Below, piece after piece: positions 33,563 through 42,210 of a DNA stretch of 53,091 nt. The stretch comes from Pseudobdellovibrionaceae bacterium (GTDB lineage: Bacteria > Bdellovibrionota > Bdellovibrionia > Bdellovibrionales > Bdellovibrionaceae). The stretch covers positions 1 through 53,091 of the forward strand of contig JAEUWH010000009.1 in assembly GCA_016785955.1 (NCBI GenBank), written 5' to 3'. A model generated the notes under the pieces. The model saw only the letters and a list, made by a program, of their open reading frames with translations, was not told the DNA's origin and made no database searches. Made by a program: the position numbers and the translations under genes. Within the stretch, counting starts at the first letter, position 1. Each line of letters starts with the position of its first letter.

Positions 33563-34123
33563 ATGAGCAAGCTAATTTTTGTAATGCTAATGATAGGGGC
33601 GATCCGTGCATTTTCTGCCGTTGATTTGGGCAAAGTGAGCGGCTTTGATTTGGTGTCGGGACAAGTGGTGACGAAAAACTCACAGGGTAAGAAGGCGTTG
33701 GTGATCATTTTTTTGTCGTCCGTTTGTCCATGTTCTAATAGTCATGTCAGTGAGTTAAAGAGTTTATCTCAAGAATACCCTGAGTTTTCATTTGTAGCCA
33801 TGCATTCAAATTCTGAGGAAGACGAAGACGATGCGAAAAAATACTTTACAAGTTTAGATTTAAATTTTCCAGTCATTCAGGATAAAAATGCGGAGTTCGC
33901 GGATCTTTATAAGGCGTTAAAGACACCGCATGTATTTGTGGTCAGTCCTGAGGGTAAGGTTATCTATCAAGGCGGTGTTTCGAACAGCCGTCAATTAGCT
34001 CAGGCAGATCGTAAGTATTTACGTGAAGCTTTGGGTGAAATCAATAACGGCAAGCCTGTGTCGTCACCCAAAACACGTACCTTGGGTTGTGTAATTTCAA
34101 GAGGAGAAACGCATGCGCGGTAA
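33563..34123 (+). CDS. Thioredoxin-like (AhpC/TSA, TlpA-type) exported protein
   Basis: 186 residues, short signal KLIFVMLMIGAIRAFSA. A thioredoxin fold with IFLSSVCPCSNSHVSEL, where the usual CxxC is CPC (CPCS), so only adjacent-but-one cysteines exist. Further elements: SFVAMHSNSEEDEDDAKKYF, LNFPVIQDK and cis-Pro region KTPHVFVVSPEGKVIYQG. Redox or copper-chaperone (Sco-like) functions are possible; CPC is typical of redoxins in copper-linked or AhpC-like lines. It is the first gene of the plus-strand operon, overlapping the next gene. Confidence 0.82.
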   Translation: MSKLIFVMLMIGAIRAFSAVDLGKVSGFDLVSGQVVTKNSQGKKALVIIFLSSVCPCSNSHVSELKSLSQEYPEFSFVAMHSNSEEDEDDAKKYFTSLDLNFPVIQDKNAEFADLYKALKTPHVFVVSPEGKVIYQGGVSNSRQLAQADRKYLREALGEINNGKPVSSPKTRTLGCVISRGETHAR

Positions 34124-34607
34124 ACATGTTTTTGTGTATTGTGGATTATTGGCGTGTCTGGTTTCGTGTGTGCGACCGAAATATATCGACGAGGTGGCGT
34201 CGTCCGAAAAAAATGTAGAGAATAATTCGTCCCAGACAACGTCTTTGGGGCAGCAAAAAGTGAGTTGTCTGAATACGTTTTCCACCTCGCAGCTGTGCAT
34301 GCGTTGGAGTTGGGAAGTGCAACCCACGTCAAAACAGGTAGGATCATTTGTATTCAAAGTGTATCGATTGAATCAGTGGGACCAGACGGCCGTGGAGGTT
34401 GATCTTTCGGCGATGCCAGAAGTGGTTCTTTGGATGCCGAGTATGGGGCATGGCTCGACACCCACTAAAATAGAGCGTTTGGATGTTGGAACATATCGCG
34501 TTGGGAACGTGTTTTTTATTATGCCTGGAGCTTGGGAAATTCGCTTTCAAGTGAAAGACGAAAGCAAAGCTATCGTTGACGGAGTCAATATTGCGATTTC
34601 TATTTAG
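34113..34607 (+). CDS. Lipoprotein with YtkA/FixH-like domain
   Basis: 164 residues with AGAGGAGA before ATG and lipobox LVSC. After a Ser/Asn-rich linker it repeats the fold of the 152-residue protein on the other strand: VVLWMPSMGHGSTPTKIERLD and NVFFIMPGAWEIRFQV. So two homologues, one free periplasmic and one lipid-anchored, flank the same divergent promoter. It has two Cys outside the lipobox (VSCLNTFSTSQLC) that may pair. Overlaps the upstream thioredoxin-like gene by 11 bp. Confidence 0.82.
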   Translation: MRGKHVFVYCGLLACLVSCVRPKYIDEVASSEKNVENNSSQTTSLGQQKVSCLNTFSTSQLCMRWSWEVQPTSKQVGSFVFKVYRLNQWDQTAVEVDLSAMPEVVLWMPSMGHGSTPTKIERLDVGTYRVGNVFFIMPGAWEIRFQVKDESKAIVDGVNIAISI

Positions 34608-35490
34608 TTTTTTTCTTTTTACTGGTTTTGTTTCTCATTCATGGTCGGCGGCTTGTTGTGGTGGCGGCGGTTCTGTTCCGACAATTATTACGTCGGATGA
34701 TCGAGCCCAATTTGCAGTGTCCTATGGCGCAACTCAGGTGGTGATAGACCATGTTGACAGTCAAGGTTATTGGCGACGTTGGGGTCAGCATCAGCAGACG
34801 CAAACACTTAAAATTGAAGGTGCTCATATTGTTGCGGATCGATGGCAATGGGGTGTTTCGTTGCCAGTGATGACTCGAAATTATTCAGACATGCAGTATT
34901 CGGGGTTGGGGGATATTGCTTCAACATTGAGTTATGAATATTTACCAGACTGGGATTATAATCCCTATCGTCCGCGCGGAGTGGGGTTTGTTCAGTTGAA
35001 TCTACCCACGGGTAAGTCTCGTGCTGAATCAGAAATTGGCGGTTTGGATTCGTTAGGGAGTGGTTATTGGTCGCTGGGACTGGGTACGATGCTCGTGAAG
35101 TCTTGGCGCGATTGGGATGCATTCACGATGTTGGAGTGGCATCAATCGTTTGAGAAAAATATCAATAGGGTGTCGCTCAAGGGAGTGGCTCGTCCGGGGG
35201 CAGGCCATAATATCGGTGTGGGTGCAGGATACAATTGGAGTATCTATCGAGCAGGAATCAATTTAAACTATGTGCAAGAAGCGGCCGTTCGATTATACGC
35301 GCCAGAGAGTGAGAGCGAGCTTCAAGGTATGGAGCGCTGGGCTTCGCTGTCGGCAAGTTTTGGTTATATGTACAGTGAAGAGTGGGCATGGTCGTTGATA
35401 TACACTGATCAGACGCTGATTGGCGATCCTGTAAATACGAGCTTGGGTCAAGGAATTACGTTGCAGTTGCAAAAACGTTGGCCTAGATAG
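34591..35490 (+). CDS. Outer-membrane beta-barrel-like protein with CC motif after the signal
   Basis: About 299 residues from TTG 34591, which has GGAG 6 nt upstream and directly gives the signal MRFLFSFFLFTGFVSHSWSA. The mature protein starts ACCGGGGS, a Cys pair followed by Gly, then TITSDDRAQFAVSYGAT and about a dozen amphipathic strands ending in TLQLQKRW, with a C-terminal Arg. This is a typical barrel plan; the CC-Gly start suggests metal binding at the mature end. The gene overlaps the YtkA-like lipoprotein by 17 bp, so lipoprotein, redoxin and barrel are one envelope system. Terminator follows. Confidence 0.75.
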   Translation: MRFLFSFFLFTGFVSHSWSAACCGGGGSVPTIITSDDRAQFAVSYGATQVVIDHVDSQGYWRRWGQHQQTQTLKIEGAHIVADRWQWGVSLPVMTRNYSDMQYSGLGDIASTLSYEYLPDWDYNPYRPRGVGFVQLNLPTGKSRAESEIGGLDSLGSGYWSLGLGTMLVKSWRDWDAFTMLEWHQSFEKNINRVSLKGVARPGAGHNIGVGAGYNWSIYRAGINLNYVQEAAVRLYAPESESELQGMERWASLSASFGYMYSEEWAWSLIYTDQTLIGDPVNTSLGQGITLQLQKRWPR

Positions 35491-35493
35491 ACT

Positions 35494-35522
35494 CATCTTG
35501 AGGGCAAGATGTTTGTCTTTTT
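35494..35522 (+). terminator. Rho-independent terminator of the plus-strand metal operon
   Basis: CATCTTG/CAAGATG, a perfect 7-bp stem with AGGG loop, followed by TTTGTCTTTTT. Confidence 0.85.
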
Positions 35523-35609
35523 GCCTCTATCAATTGTGTCTTTAAAGATTTGGTTTTTAAAAAAATAAACCTTGGCTAACGATTTCCTTTATATCATTAT
35601 ATTTCGCAT

Positions 35610-36260
35610 ATGATGCATTTGTTAGACGTTATTCTTCATTTAGATGTGTACGTGGCCGAGTGGATCCAGTTATTTGGTCCTTGGATTTACGTGCTGATGT
35701 TTCTAGTCATTTTTGCGGAAACAGGATTAGTGGTGACTCCGTTTTTGCCAGGAGATTCGCTGTTGTTTGCCCTGGGAGCCTTTACCGTTATTGATGGTGG
35801 TTTGAATCTGTGGGTCTTGTTGATTTCATTAAGTATTGCAGGAATTTTAGGCGACACCGTGAATTATCATGTAGGTAAATATTTTGGCCCTAAAGTTTTT
35901 GAACGAGATTCGCGTTTTTTTAAAAAAGAGTATCTCGTGCAAACACAAATGTTTTATGAAAAGTGGGGGGCGTTCACGATCGTGGCTGCTCGGTTTGCAC
36001 CCATTGTGCGGACGTTTGCGCCTTTTATCGCGGGTGTTGGGCGGATGAACTATCGTCGGTTTGTTGTTTTTAATGTTTCGGGTGCGATTGTTTGGGTGTT
36101 TACATTCATTTTGGCGGGACATTTTTTCGGAGCTTTGCCTGCCGTGAAACGAAATTTTCATATCGTTATTTTTGGTGTGATCGGTGTTTCTTTGATTCCC
36201 ATTGTTTGGCCATGGATTTCATCACGTTTAAATAAAAAAGGAGTAAGCAGTGAAGGATAA
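35610..36260 (+). CDS. DedA family membrane protein
   Basis: 216 residues. FAETGLVVTPFLPGDSLLFALG and RFAPIVRTFAPFIAGVGRM are the two re-entrant motifs of DedA proteins (VTT fold). DedA proteins are proposed lipid scramblases/flippases (undecaprenyl phosphate recycling is shown for some) and support envelope integrity; here the substrate is inferred. Start at the first of two ATGs, with no clear Shine-Dalgarno. It overlaps the ferritin-like gene by 11 bp, so the two are co-translated. Confidence 0.9.
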   Translation: MMHLLDVILHLDVYVAEWIQLFGPWIYVLMFLVIFAETGLVVTPFLPGDSLLFALGAFTVIDGGLNLWVLLISLSIAGILGDTVNYHVGKYFGPKVFERDSRFFKKEYLVQTQMFYEKWGAFTIVAARFAPIVRTFAPFIAGVGRMNYRRFVVFNVSGAIVWVFTFILAGHFFGALPAVKRNFHIVIFGVIGVSLIPIVWPWISSRLNKKGVSSEG

Positions 36261-36690
36261 AAAAATAGTTAGTGAGATCGTCGATATTTTAAATAAAATT
36301 TTAGAGTGTGAGTTGGCGGGTGTGGTTCGTTATACACATTATTCTTTGATGGTATTTGGTCACAACCGTATTCCGATTGTGAAATGGCTTCGTGATCAAG
36401 CTTCAGAATCGTTACAGCACGCCAGTGTTGCGGGAGAGCACATCACTACTTTGGGCGCGCATCCTAGTTTGAAGATTGGCAAATTGACAGAAACAGAAAA
36501 GCATTCGTTAAATGATATTTTAACAGAGAGCTTGGAGCACGAAGAATCACAGTTGAATAATCTGTACACACTTTTGAAGTTGGTTGAAGGTAAAGAAGTG
36601 TACTTGGAAGAATATGCGCGGGAAATGATTACGGAAGAGGAAGCTCACGTCGCGGAAGTTAAAAAAATGCTTCGTGTTCAGCCGAAATAA
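36250..36690 (+). CDS. Bacterioferritin/ferritin-like four-helix protein
   Basis: 146 residues, GTG start at 36250 after GGAG. Ferritin-like domain: Glu21 (LECELAGVVRYTHY), an ES-LQHA region (E53, H57), E97/E98 in SLEHEESQL, and EEEAH at 128-132 (E129, H132). Bfr ligands are spaced Glu-x-x-His; the second pair here is (E129, H132), but in the first the Glu (E53) is three residues between it and His57 rather than two, so one ligand may differ. No Met typical of haem-binding Bfr is seen at the place. It would oxidise and store iron or bind DNA as a Dps relative. Ends in a strong terminator. Confidence 0.82.
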   Translation: MKDKKIVSEIVDILNKILECELAGVVRYTHYSLMVFGHNRIPIVKWLRDQASESLQHASVAGEHITTLGAHPSLKIGKLTETEKHSLNDILTESLEHEESQLNNLYTLLKLVEGKEVYLEEYAREMITEEEAHVAEVKKMLRVQPK

Positions 36691-36699
36691 TTGGAAACT

Positions 36700-36722
36700 G
36701 CGCCATTTGGTGGCGCGTTTTT
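36700..36722 (+). terminator. Terminator after the ferritin-like gene
   Basis: GCGCCA/TGGCGC perfect 6-bp stem with TTTGG loop, then GTTTTTA. Confidence 0.9.
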
Positions 36723-36783
36723 AGATAAATTCGTATCTGTTATTTCTAGCGATGTGCTCTATGTTAAATCAGGTCGTTTCTTT

Positions 36784-38157
36784 TTATTCTGCTTTATAGA
36801 ATCTGTGACATTGGTTTGCGATCGGCGTCTCATTAATGAAATTAATGGGTGGTCGATTGCTGCCTCGATAAAAATTAATCTCGGTTTGTTCGAATAGTGA
36901 TGCCAAGGATACAATCGCAAAATTTCTGCCGGCGATATGTTTTAGCTGATTTGGATCCTTTGGGTGTCGACCTGATCGGAAGGGTGGCGTAATCAGCGGA
37001 GTTGTGCTGTGCATATGGCTAGAGGCTATTTGGATAGTTTTAAAGCCAAAAATGTGTTCGGGAATATTGCGCACTTCAGAGTAATGTATATCGCCCGTAA
37101 AGAATAGAGCTCGTAGCGAGGGGTTGTTGAAAAATATTTGGCGAAATTGTTGCCATTCTGATGGCGATGTTCGTTCGACAGAACGCTGGTTACCACTCAA
37201 TTTAATCAGAGAAATGCCGCTGGCGAATATCACTTCGGATTGACCTTTGACCTGGGATTCAATCCATTGAATTTGTTCTTGGCCTAAAACAATACCGGCA
37301 CGAAAATTTGAAAAAGTGCGGTTATCCAACATCAGAATTTTTTTTCCAAATATGTTGAAGCTGTAAGATGCTCCGGGGCCGCGGCTGACGACTTGCGAGT
37401 CTTTTGGGGCGGGATAGTAGGAACGATACAGTTTTAGAATCATTTCTTTAAAGGGGTTTTTGGCATCGGCCCCGTCGAAACCAAAGTCATGGTCATCCCA
37501 AATAGAGTAGGTCGGTTTTAATTTTTCTTGGTGATAGAGTTTTTCTTTTTTCCAAGAGTTGATGTAACGTTTTTGAATTTGCAGGAATGTTGGGTGATAC
37601 AGGGGAAAGTTGGGAATACGTGAAGCAATGTTCAAGGTCAGGTACCGTAGGACTGCTTGGGCAGCATTGTCCCCATAGACTTGGTCACCTAGGAAGAAAA
37701 TAACTTTGGGATCTTGATCGTAGAGGCGGTCGTACATGGATCGTTTGGGATCGTCGGGGCTTAGTATACCCATGCGAGAGCATGAACATATGGCGGCCTT
37801 GGTGTTGTTGGCTTTTGGGTCTAGGACCTCAAATTTCCTATAATCAACAGCCTTTCCATCTAATGTATTGACACGTAATTGGTATTCAATGCCTGGCTTT
37901 AAATTTGAAAGTTCTAGGGTGTCGACATGGTGACTATGCCCAACGTTTTTGGCGGCGATGTGAATATTCACATCGGGACTTATTGAGTAGATGAAATTCT
38001 GACCTGGTTGGCGCATGACGGTAATGAATGTATCTGATTCATTTGTGTAGCCTTGAATCATGGGAACATTGCCCGTGAATAACGGAGCGGCCGATGTCAG
38101 AGACGTAAAAAACAAAAGGTTAATAATAAAAGATATAAAAAGCGATCTTAGTGCCAA
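36784..38157 (-). CDS. PhoD-like phosphodiesterase/phosphatase, secreted
   Basis: About 457 residues from TTG 38155-38157, chosen because GGAGG lies 4 nt upstream (GGAGGAACG-TTG) and the product then begins with a signal peptide (LALRSLFISFIINLLFFTS). The frame reads on upstream to 38217 without such features. An N-terminal beta domain (residues 25-125) is followed by the metallophosphoesterase core: AICSCSRMG, VIFFLGDQVYGDN, SIWDDHDFGFDG, and ALFFTGDIHYSE. This is the PhoD/alkaline phosphatase D layout with the Cys metal ligand after strand 1. It hydrolyses phosphodiesters or phosphomonoesters outside the inner membrane. Confidence 0.9.
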   Translation of the reverse strand: MALRSLFISFIINLLFFTSLTSAAPLFTGNVPMIQGYTNESDTFITVMRQPGQNFIYSISPDVNIHIAAKNVGHSHHVDTLELSNLKPGIEYQLRVNTLDGKAVDYRKFEVLDPKANNTKAAICSCSRMGILSPDDPKRSMYDRLYDQDPKVIFFLGDQVYGDNAAQAVLRYLTLNIASRIPNFPLYHPTFLQIQKRYINSWKKEKLYHQEKLKPTYSIWDDHDFGFDGADAKNPFKEMILKLYRSYYPAPKDSQVVSRGPGASYSFNIFGKKILMLDNRTFSNFRAGIVLGQEQIQWIESQVKGQSEVIFASGISLIKLSGNQRSVERTSPSEWQQFRQIFFNNPSLRALFFTGDIHYSEVRNIPEHIFGFKTIQIASSHMHSTTPLITPPFRSGRHPKDPNQLKHIAGRNFAIVSLASLFEQTEINFYRGSNRPPINFINETPIANQCHRFYKAE

Positions 38158-38368
38158 CGTTCCTCCGTATCGCTTTTTGACAATGACAATATTTGGGCTC
38201 GCATTAAGGGGCCCCAATGTTGAGATCTAAAAGTCTAATCAAAGTAATTAGAGATAAAGATCAAAATGGCTAAAAGCGTTTTCGCTAGGGATATGTATAG
38301 CAATTGGCGTACACAAGAAAAATGTGCTTTTTTATATGTATACGTATAGGTCATGGCTCATGGTGTGG

Positions 38369-39151
38369 TTATCGTTCCAAGGAAAGATGTTTTTCTAAAA
38401 ATACCAGCGAGCGAACGCCAAACCAGCTGAAAGCTTGTCCGTCTACGACTGCGGATGGAAAACCAAGTTGTTTAATGTCGTCGATTTTCTTATGGAATGG
38501 GTAGGGTTCGCTGGAAAATAAGAGCAGTGTTGTTGCTGGATCAAGAGTCGTGAGGTCTAGTTCTGGATACTTCTTTTCAGACGGAGGAGAGGACAGTTGA
38601 AAACCTAAACGATCGGCCACATCGCCAATAAATGTAGGGCGGGTGGCGATCATCCATGGGTTTTTCCATATAATGTAAAAAGTATTTTTTATTGTCTCTT
38701 TGGGTTGTTGTACCCACGTTATTAAGCCTGGAATTTTTGTCCAGTTTGGTGAGGCTTTTGGTGTTTGATGAACTTTTTGCCAGCGCTGAATAAGATTTTG
38801 AAGGTGAGTGCTGGCGTTTGGAGTAAGTCGTGGTTTCAGTGTCTGATAAATTTGTGACAGTCCTTGGTAGCATGAGTGAATGTCATGTACGTGAGTCGCG
38901 ACCCAGGGTACGGAATGATTTTCCCCCATAAAATGCGGGTTTTCGTCTTTGTCTAAAACCAAAAGATCGGGTTTAAGTGATTCTATACGAGACCAGTCCC
39001 AATCTTTGGTGCCGCCAACTATGGGAATATCTTTAACTTGTGTGCTGGGCTCGATGCAGAATCGTGTGCGACCGATAACAGGAATGCCTGCGGCGATGAG
39101 TGTTTCAGTCCAAGAGGGAACCATGGACACGGTGCGAATAGAATCTGTCAT
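38369..39151 (-). CDS. Helical-backbone metal receptor protein (BtuF/FepB-like) without signal peptide
   Basis: 260 residues. RTVSMVPSWTETLIAAG starts the typical receptor strand; GRTRFCIEPSTQVKDIPIVGG, DWDWSRIESLKPDLLVLD and the C-lobe FIGDVADRLGFQLSSPP follow. These match the substrate-binding family of cobalamin and siderophore importers (class III, long backbone helix). There is no signal peptide and no ABC permease nearby, so it is probably cytosolic. It may bind cobalamin or a corrinoid for sensing or storage; that is inference. Confidence 0.8.
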   Translation of the reverse strand: MTDSIRTVSMVPSWTETLIAAGIPVIGRTRFCIEPSTQVKDIPIVGGTKDWDWSRIESLKPDLLVLDKDENPHFMGENHSVPWVATHVHDIHSCYQGLSQIYQTLKPRLTPNASTHLQNLIQRWQKVHQTPKASPNWTKIPGLITWVQQPKETIKNTFYIIWKNPWMIATRPTFIGDVADRLGFQLSSPPSEKKYPELDLTTLDPATTLLLFSSEPYPFHKKIDDIKQLGFPSAVVDGQAFSWFGVRSLVFLEKHLSLER

Positions 39152-39295
39152 AAGCGTTGTATAGTAGTCCGAATTGGTTTGCGTTGATATATAAAAATCT
39201 AGACGTGGATCTGGGGAGGGGGAACAAGGGCGTGATTGTGTGCATTAAAAAAAATTCATTGGCTAAATAGAAGACGGTTTTTTATCCTGAATTTG

Positions 39296-39769
39296 ATGCA
39301 AGATTGTCTTTTAATTGTTGATGACGAAGCTGTAACCCGCACCGTTCTTTGTGAGTACCTCCGAGGTTTAGATGTGCAAATATTCGTAGCTCACGATGGC
39401 GCGGAGGCGTTGGAGATTGTCAAAAAAAATAAAATCACGGCTGTTCTGAGTGATATCAGTATGCCAAAAATGAAAGGTACAGAGCTTTTGCAGCAAATGC
39501 GGTCACTAGGTTATCTGACTCCATTTGTTATTTTGACGGCTTTTGGAGATAAGAGGACGGCCCTGGAAGCATTACGTCTGGGAGCGTTTGATTTTATCGG
39601 GAAACCGCCCGAGAGAGAGCGTTTAATTTCTGTTACGCGAAAAATTTTAGAGTTAGGACGAGAGATAATTTTTTGGGAAAATAAAGTCGATTTTCAAAGT
39701 GAAAATGTCCAGCATATGATCACCACTTTAACGAGTGAAGAGGATCTTGATTTCAAGAAAAAACTGTAG
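39296..39769 (+). CDS. Single-domain-type response regulator (REC)
   Basis: About 157 residues from ATG 39296. Receiver with the DDE-type acid cluster (LLIVDDEAVTR), phosphoacceptor Asp in VLSDISMPKMKG, Thr in LTAFGDK, Lys in IGKPPER. The 40-residue tail (REIIFWENKVDFQSENVQHM) has no output domain. Partner kinase unknown; none adjoins. A frame from GTG 39236 would add 20 residues without a ribosome site. Confidence 0.9.
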   Translation: MQDCLLIVDDEAVTRTVLCEYLRGLDVQIFVAHDGAEALEIVKKNKITAVLSDISMPKMKGTELLQQMRSLGYLTPFVILTAFGDKRTALEALRLGAFDFIGKPPERERLISVTRKILELGREIIFWENKVDFQSENVQHMITTLTSEEDLDFKKKL

Positions 39770-39868
39770 TCGATACGGAGCGCTCGGGCGTGTGCGTATG
39801 GATTGATAAAATAGTTGAATTACACTATTTGGCCTGGTTATATTGTGTCCCACAAATCGGAGAACAAA

Positions 39869-42016
39869 ATGGCCAAACTCAATCGAATTTTTTTTATTTA
39901 TGTGCTGTTAGTGTTTTCGGTGGCAGGCTTTGCCGCGAAGAGCACAACAACAACAACAAATATCCTGTTAACAAACTGGTGGGCAGGACCTCATGGTGGC
40001 GTGCCACCCTTTGATAAAGTGAAAGTTACGGACTTCGAGCCGGCGATCGATCAAGGGATGGCCGAAGCGAAGGTGGCAATCCAGGGAATTGCCAACAATC
40101 CCAAACCTGCGACATTCGAAAATACATTGTTAGAATTAGAAAAATCGGCGCGCGTGTTAGACCGCGTGATGGCTGTTTATAGAGTGTGGGCTGGAGGATT
40201 GAACACGGCTGAATTTCAAGAGGTAGAGAAAAAAGTATCGCCGAAATTAGCAGCCTTTGAAGATGAAACTATTCAAAATGAAGCATTATTTAAACGTATC
40301 GAAGCTGTGTATAATTCTTCTGAAAAAGCAAAGTTGACACCAGAACAACAACGCTTGGTGTGGTATCAGTATAATAATTTTGTGCTCAAGGGAGCCAAAC
40401 TTGATGCAAAACAAAAAACGCGCGTAAGTGAGATCAATCAACGGTTGGCGCAGCTGGCGACCCAGTTCAGTCAAAATCAGTTGGCTGATGAGGATAAGAT
40501 CACGATGGTTTTGGAAAAGGAGTCAGACTTAGCAGGGTTGCCTCAACCATTAGTTGATGCGGCGGCGGCAGAGGCTGTTAACCAAAAGAAAGCGGGTAAG
40601 TGGGTTTTGACAAACACTCGCTCTAGCATTGAGCCGTACTTGACCTATGCGACCAATCGCGAGCTTCGTGAAAAAGCATTCAAAATGTGGACCTCTCGTG
40701 GTGATAACAATAATGAAAATAATAATAACAAGGTGATCACTGAGGTTTTGAAGTTACGCGCGGAACGTTCCAGAATTTTGGGCTATCCAACGTATGCACA
40801 TTGGAATTTGGCCGACAATATGGCGCAGGACCCAGCGAAAGCAATGGACTTAATGCTGCAAGTTTGGAAACCGGCTGTTGAGACGGTGAAAGCCGAAGTG
40901 AAAGACATGCAAGCCATTGTAGACCAAGAAAAAGGTGGCTTTAAAGTTCAGCCTTGGGATTATCGCTTTTATGCTGAGAAGGTTCGTAAAGCAAAATATG
41001 ATTTAGATTTGAATGCGGTAAAGCCCTACCTTCAATTGGCTCAGATTCAAAAAGGTTTGTTTTATACTGCCGATAAGTTATTTGGTTTTAAGTTTGAAAA
41101 GCTAAATGGGGTACCCGTGTTTCACCCCGAGGTGACGGTTTATAAAGTGACTAAAGCGGGTAAGATGGTTGGTTTGTGGTATTTTGATCCTTATGCGCGT
41201 CCAGGAAAGCAATCAGGTGCGTGGATGAGTGCTTATCGTGAGCAAAGTCGTATTGATAAAAAACCATTAACGACGATTGTTTCGAATAATTCAAATTTTA
41301 TCAAAGGAAAGCCCGGCGAGCCGGTTCTGCTTTCTTGGGATGATGCCGTAACGATGTTTCATGAGTTTGGGCATGCGTTGCATGGTTTGAATTCAAATGT
41401 CACCTATCCGAGTTTGTCAGGCACTAATGTTCCCACGGACTATGTTGAGTTCCCGTCACAGGTTTTGGAAAATTATCTAGAAACCCCTGAAGTTTTAAAA
41501 ATGTTGACGAACACAAAAGGTGAAGCATTGCCTAAGGTATTGATTGATAAGATTGAAAAGACCAAAGCTTTCAACAGTGGTTTCACCACGGTCGAGTTTT
41601 TGGCTTCTGCGATTGTTGATATGAAATTACATTTATCAACAGAGACCAGTATCGATCCTGCAAAATTCGAGAAAGCGGCATTGAAAGAGATTGGCATGCC
41701 ATCTGAAATTGTGATGCGACATCGATTGCCGGCATTTGGACATTTGTTTTCAGGTGAAGGGTATGCGGCGGGTTACTATAGTTATCTGTGGTCGCAAGTC
41801 TTAGATCATGATGCGTACGAGGCTTTTGTTGAAGCGGGTAATCCATACGACAAGAAAACGGCGCAGAAGTTAATTGATCATGTATTTTCAGTGGGCAACA
41901 CGGTTGATCCTGCAGAAGGATATCGTCAATTTCGTGGTCGTGATCCAAAAGTAGACGGGTTGTTAAGAGCTCGTGGATTTCCGGTACCGAGTGATATCAA
42001 AGTAGAAACAAAATAG
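39869..42016 (+). CDS. dcp: Exported M3-family peptidyl-dipeptidase (Dcp/oligopeptidase A type)
   Basis: 715 residues from ATG 39869 (GGAG 7 nt upstream; a longer frame to 39815 lacks one). Signal peptide KLNRIFFIYVLLVFSVAGFA, then a Thr run and the Dcp-type start NILLTNWWAGPHGGVPPFDKV. Zinc motif TMFHEFGHALHG (His498, Glu499, His502) with the Glu ligand in FPSQVLENYLETP; C-terminal substrate loop HLFSGEGYAAGYYSYLWSQ. It removes dipeptides from peptides. Dcp in E. coli is cytosolic, so the signal peptide here points to a periplasmic role, useful for degrading prey or exogenous peptides. Terminator follows. Confidence 0.93.
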   Translation: MAKLNRIFFIYVLLVFSVAGFAAKSTTTTTNILLTNWWAGPHGGVPPFDKVKVTDFEPAIDQGMAEAKVAIQGIANNPKPATFENTLLELEKSARVLDRVMAVYRVWAGGLNTAEFQEVEKKVSPKLAAFEDETIQNEALFKRIEAVYNSSEKAKLTPEQQRLVWYQYNNFVLKGAKLDAKQKTRVSEINQRLAQLATQFSQNQLADEDKITMVLEKESDLAGLPQPLVDAAAAEAVNQKKAGKWVLTNTRSSIEPYLTYATNRELREKAFKMWTSRGDNNNENNNNKVITEVLKLRAERSRILGYPTYAHWNLADNMAQDPAKAMDLMLQVWKPAVETVKAEVKDMQAIVDQEKGGFKVQPWDYRFYAEKVRKAKYDLDLNAVKPYLQLAQIQKGLFYTADKLFGFKFEKLNGVPVFHPEVTVYKVTKAGKMVGLWYFDPYARPGKQSGAWMSAYREQSRIDKKPLTTIVSNNSNFIKGKPGEPVLLSWDDAVTMFHEFGHALHGLNSNVTYPSLSGTNVPTDYVEFPSQVLENYLETPEVLKMLTNTKGEALPKVLIDKIEKTKAFNSGFTTVEFLASAIVDMKLHLSTETSIDPAKFEKAALKEIGMPSEIVMRHRLPAFGHLFSGEGYAAGYYSYLWSQVLDHDAYEAFVEAGNPYDKKTAQKLIDHVFSVGNTVDPAEGYRQFRGRDPKVDGLLRARGFPVPSDIKVETK

Positions 42017-42021
42017 TTTTA

Positions 42022-42050
42022 AAAAAGGAGGAGCGATCCTCCTTTTTAGT
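42022..42050 (+). terminator. Terminator after dcp
   Basis: AAAAAGGAGGA (42022-42032) / TCCTCCTTTTT (42037-42047) perfect 11-bp stem with GCGA loop. Confidence 0.93.
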
Positions 42051-42210
42051 TTTGACTGACAGGGCGAGTGAGTTCTTTCGTTGAGTGGCGAGTTATCGAC
42101 GTTGGTCTGGTTTTAAAGAGTTTGTTTTAGTCTACGGTATTGACCGTAAATTGCCGAAGAGAGGTAACACGCGAAAAGTTCTTTTGCTTTTCGGATAAGG
42201 TTTTTGAAGA

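Noticed and set aside
36691-36897. 68-codon frame after the ferritin-like gene
   Set aside because: It contains the terminator hairpin and the 3' end of the convergent phosphatase.
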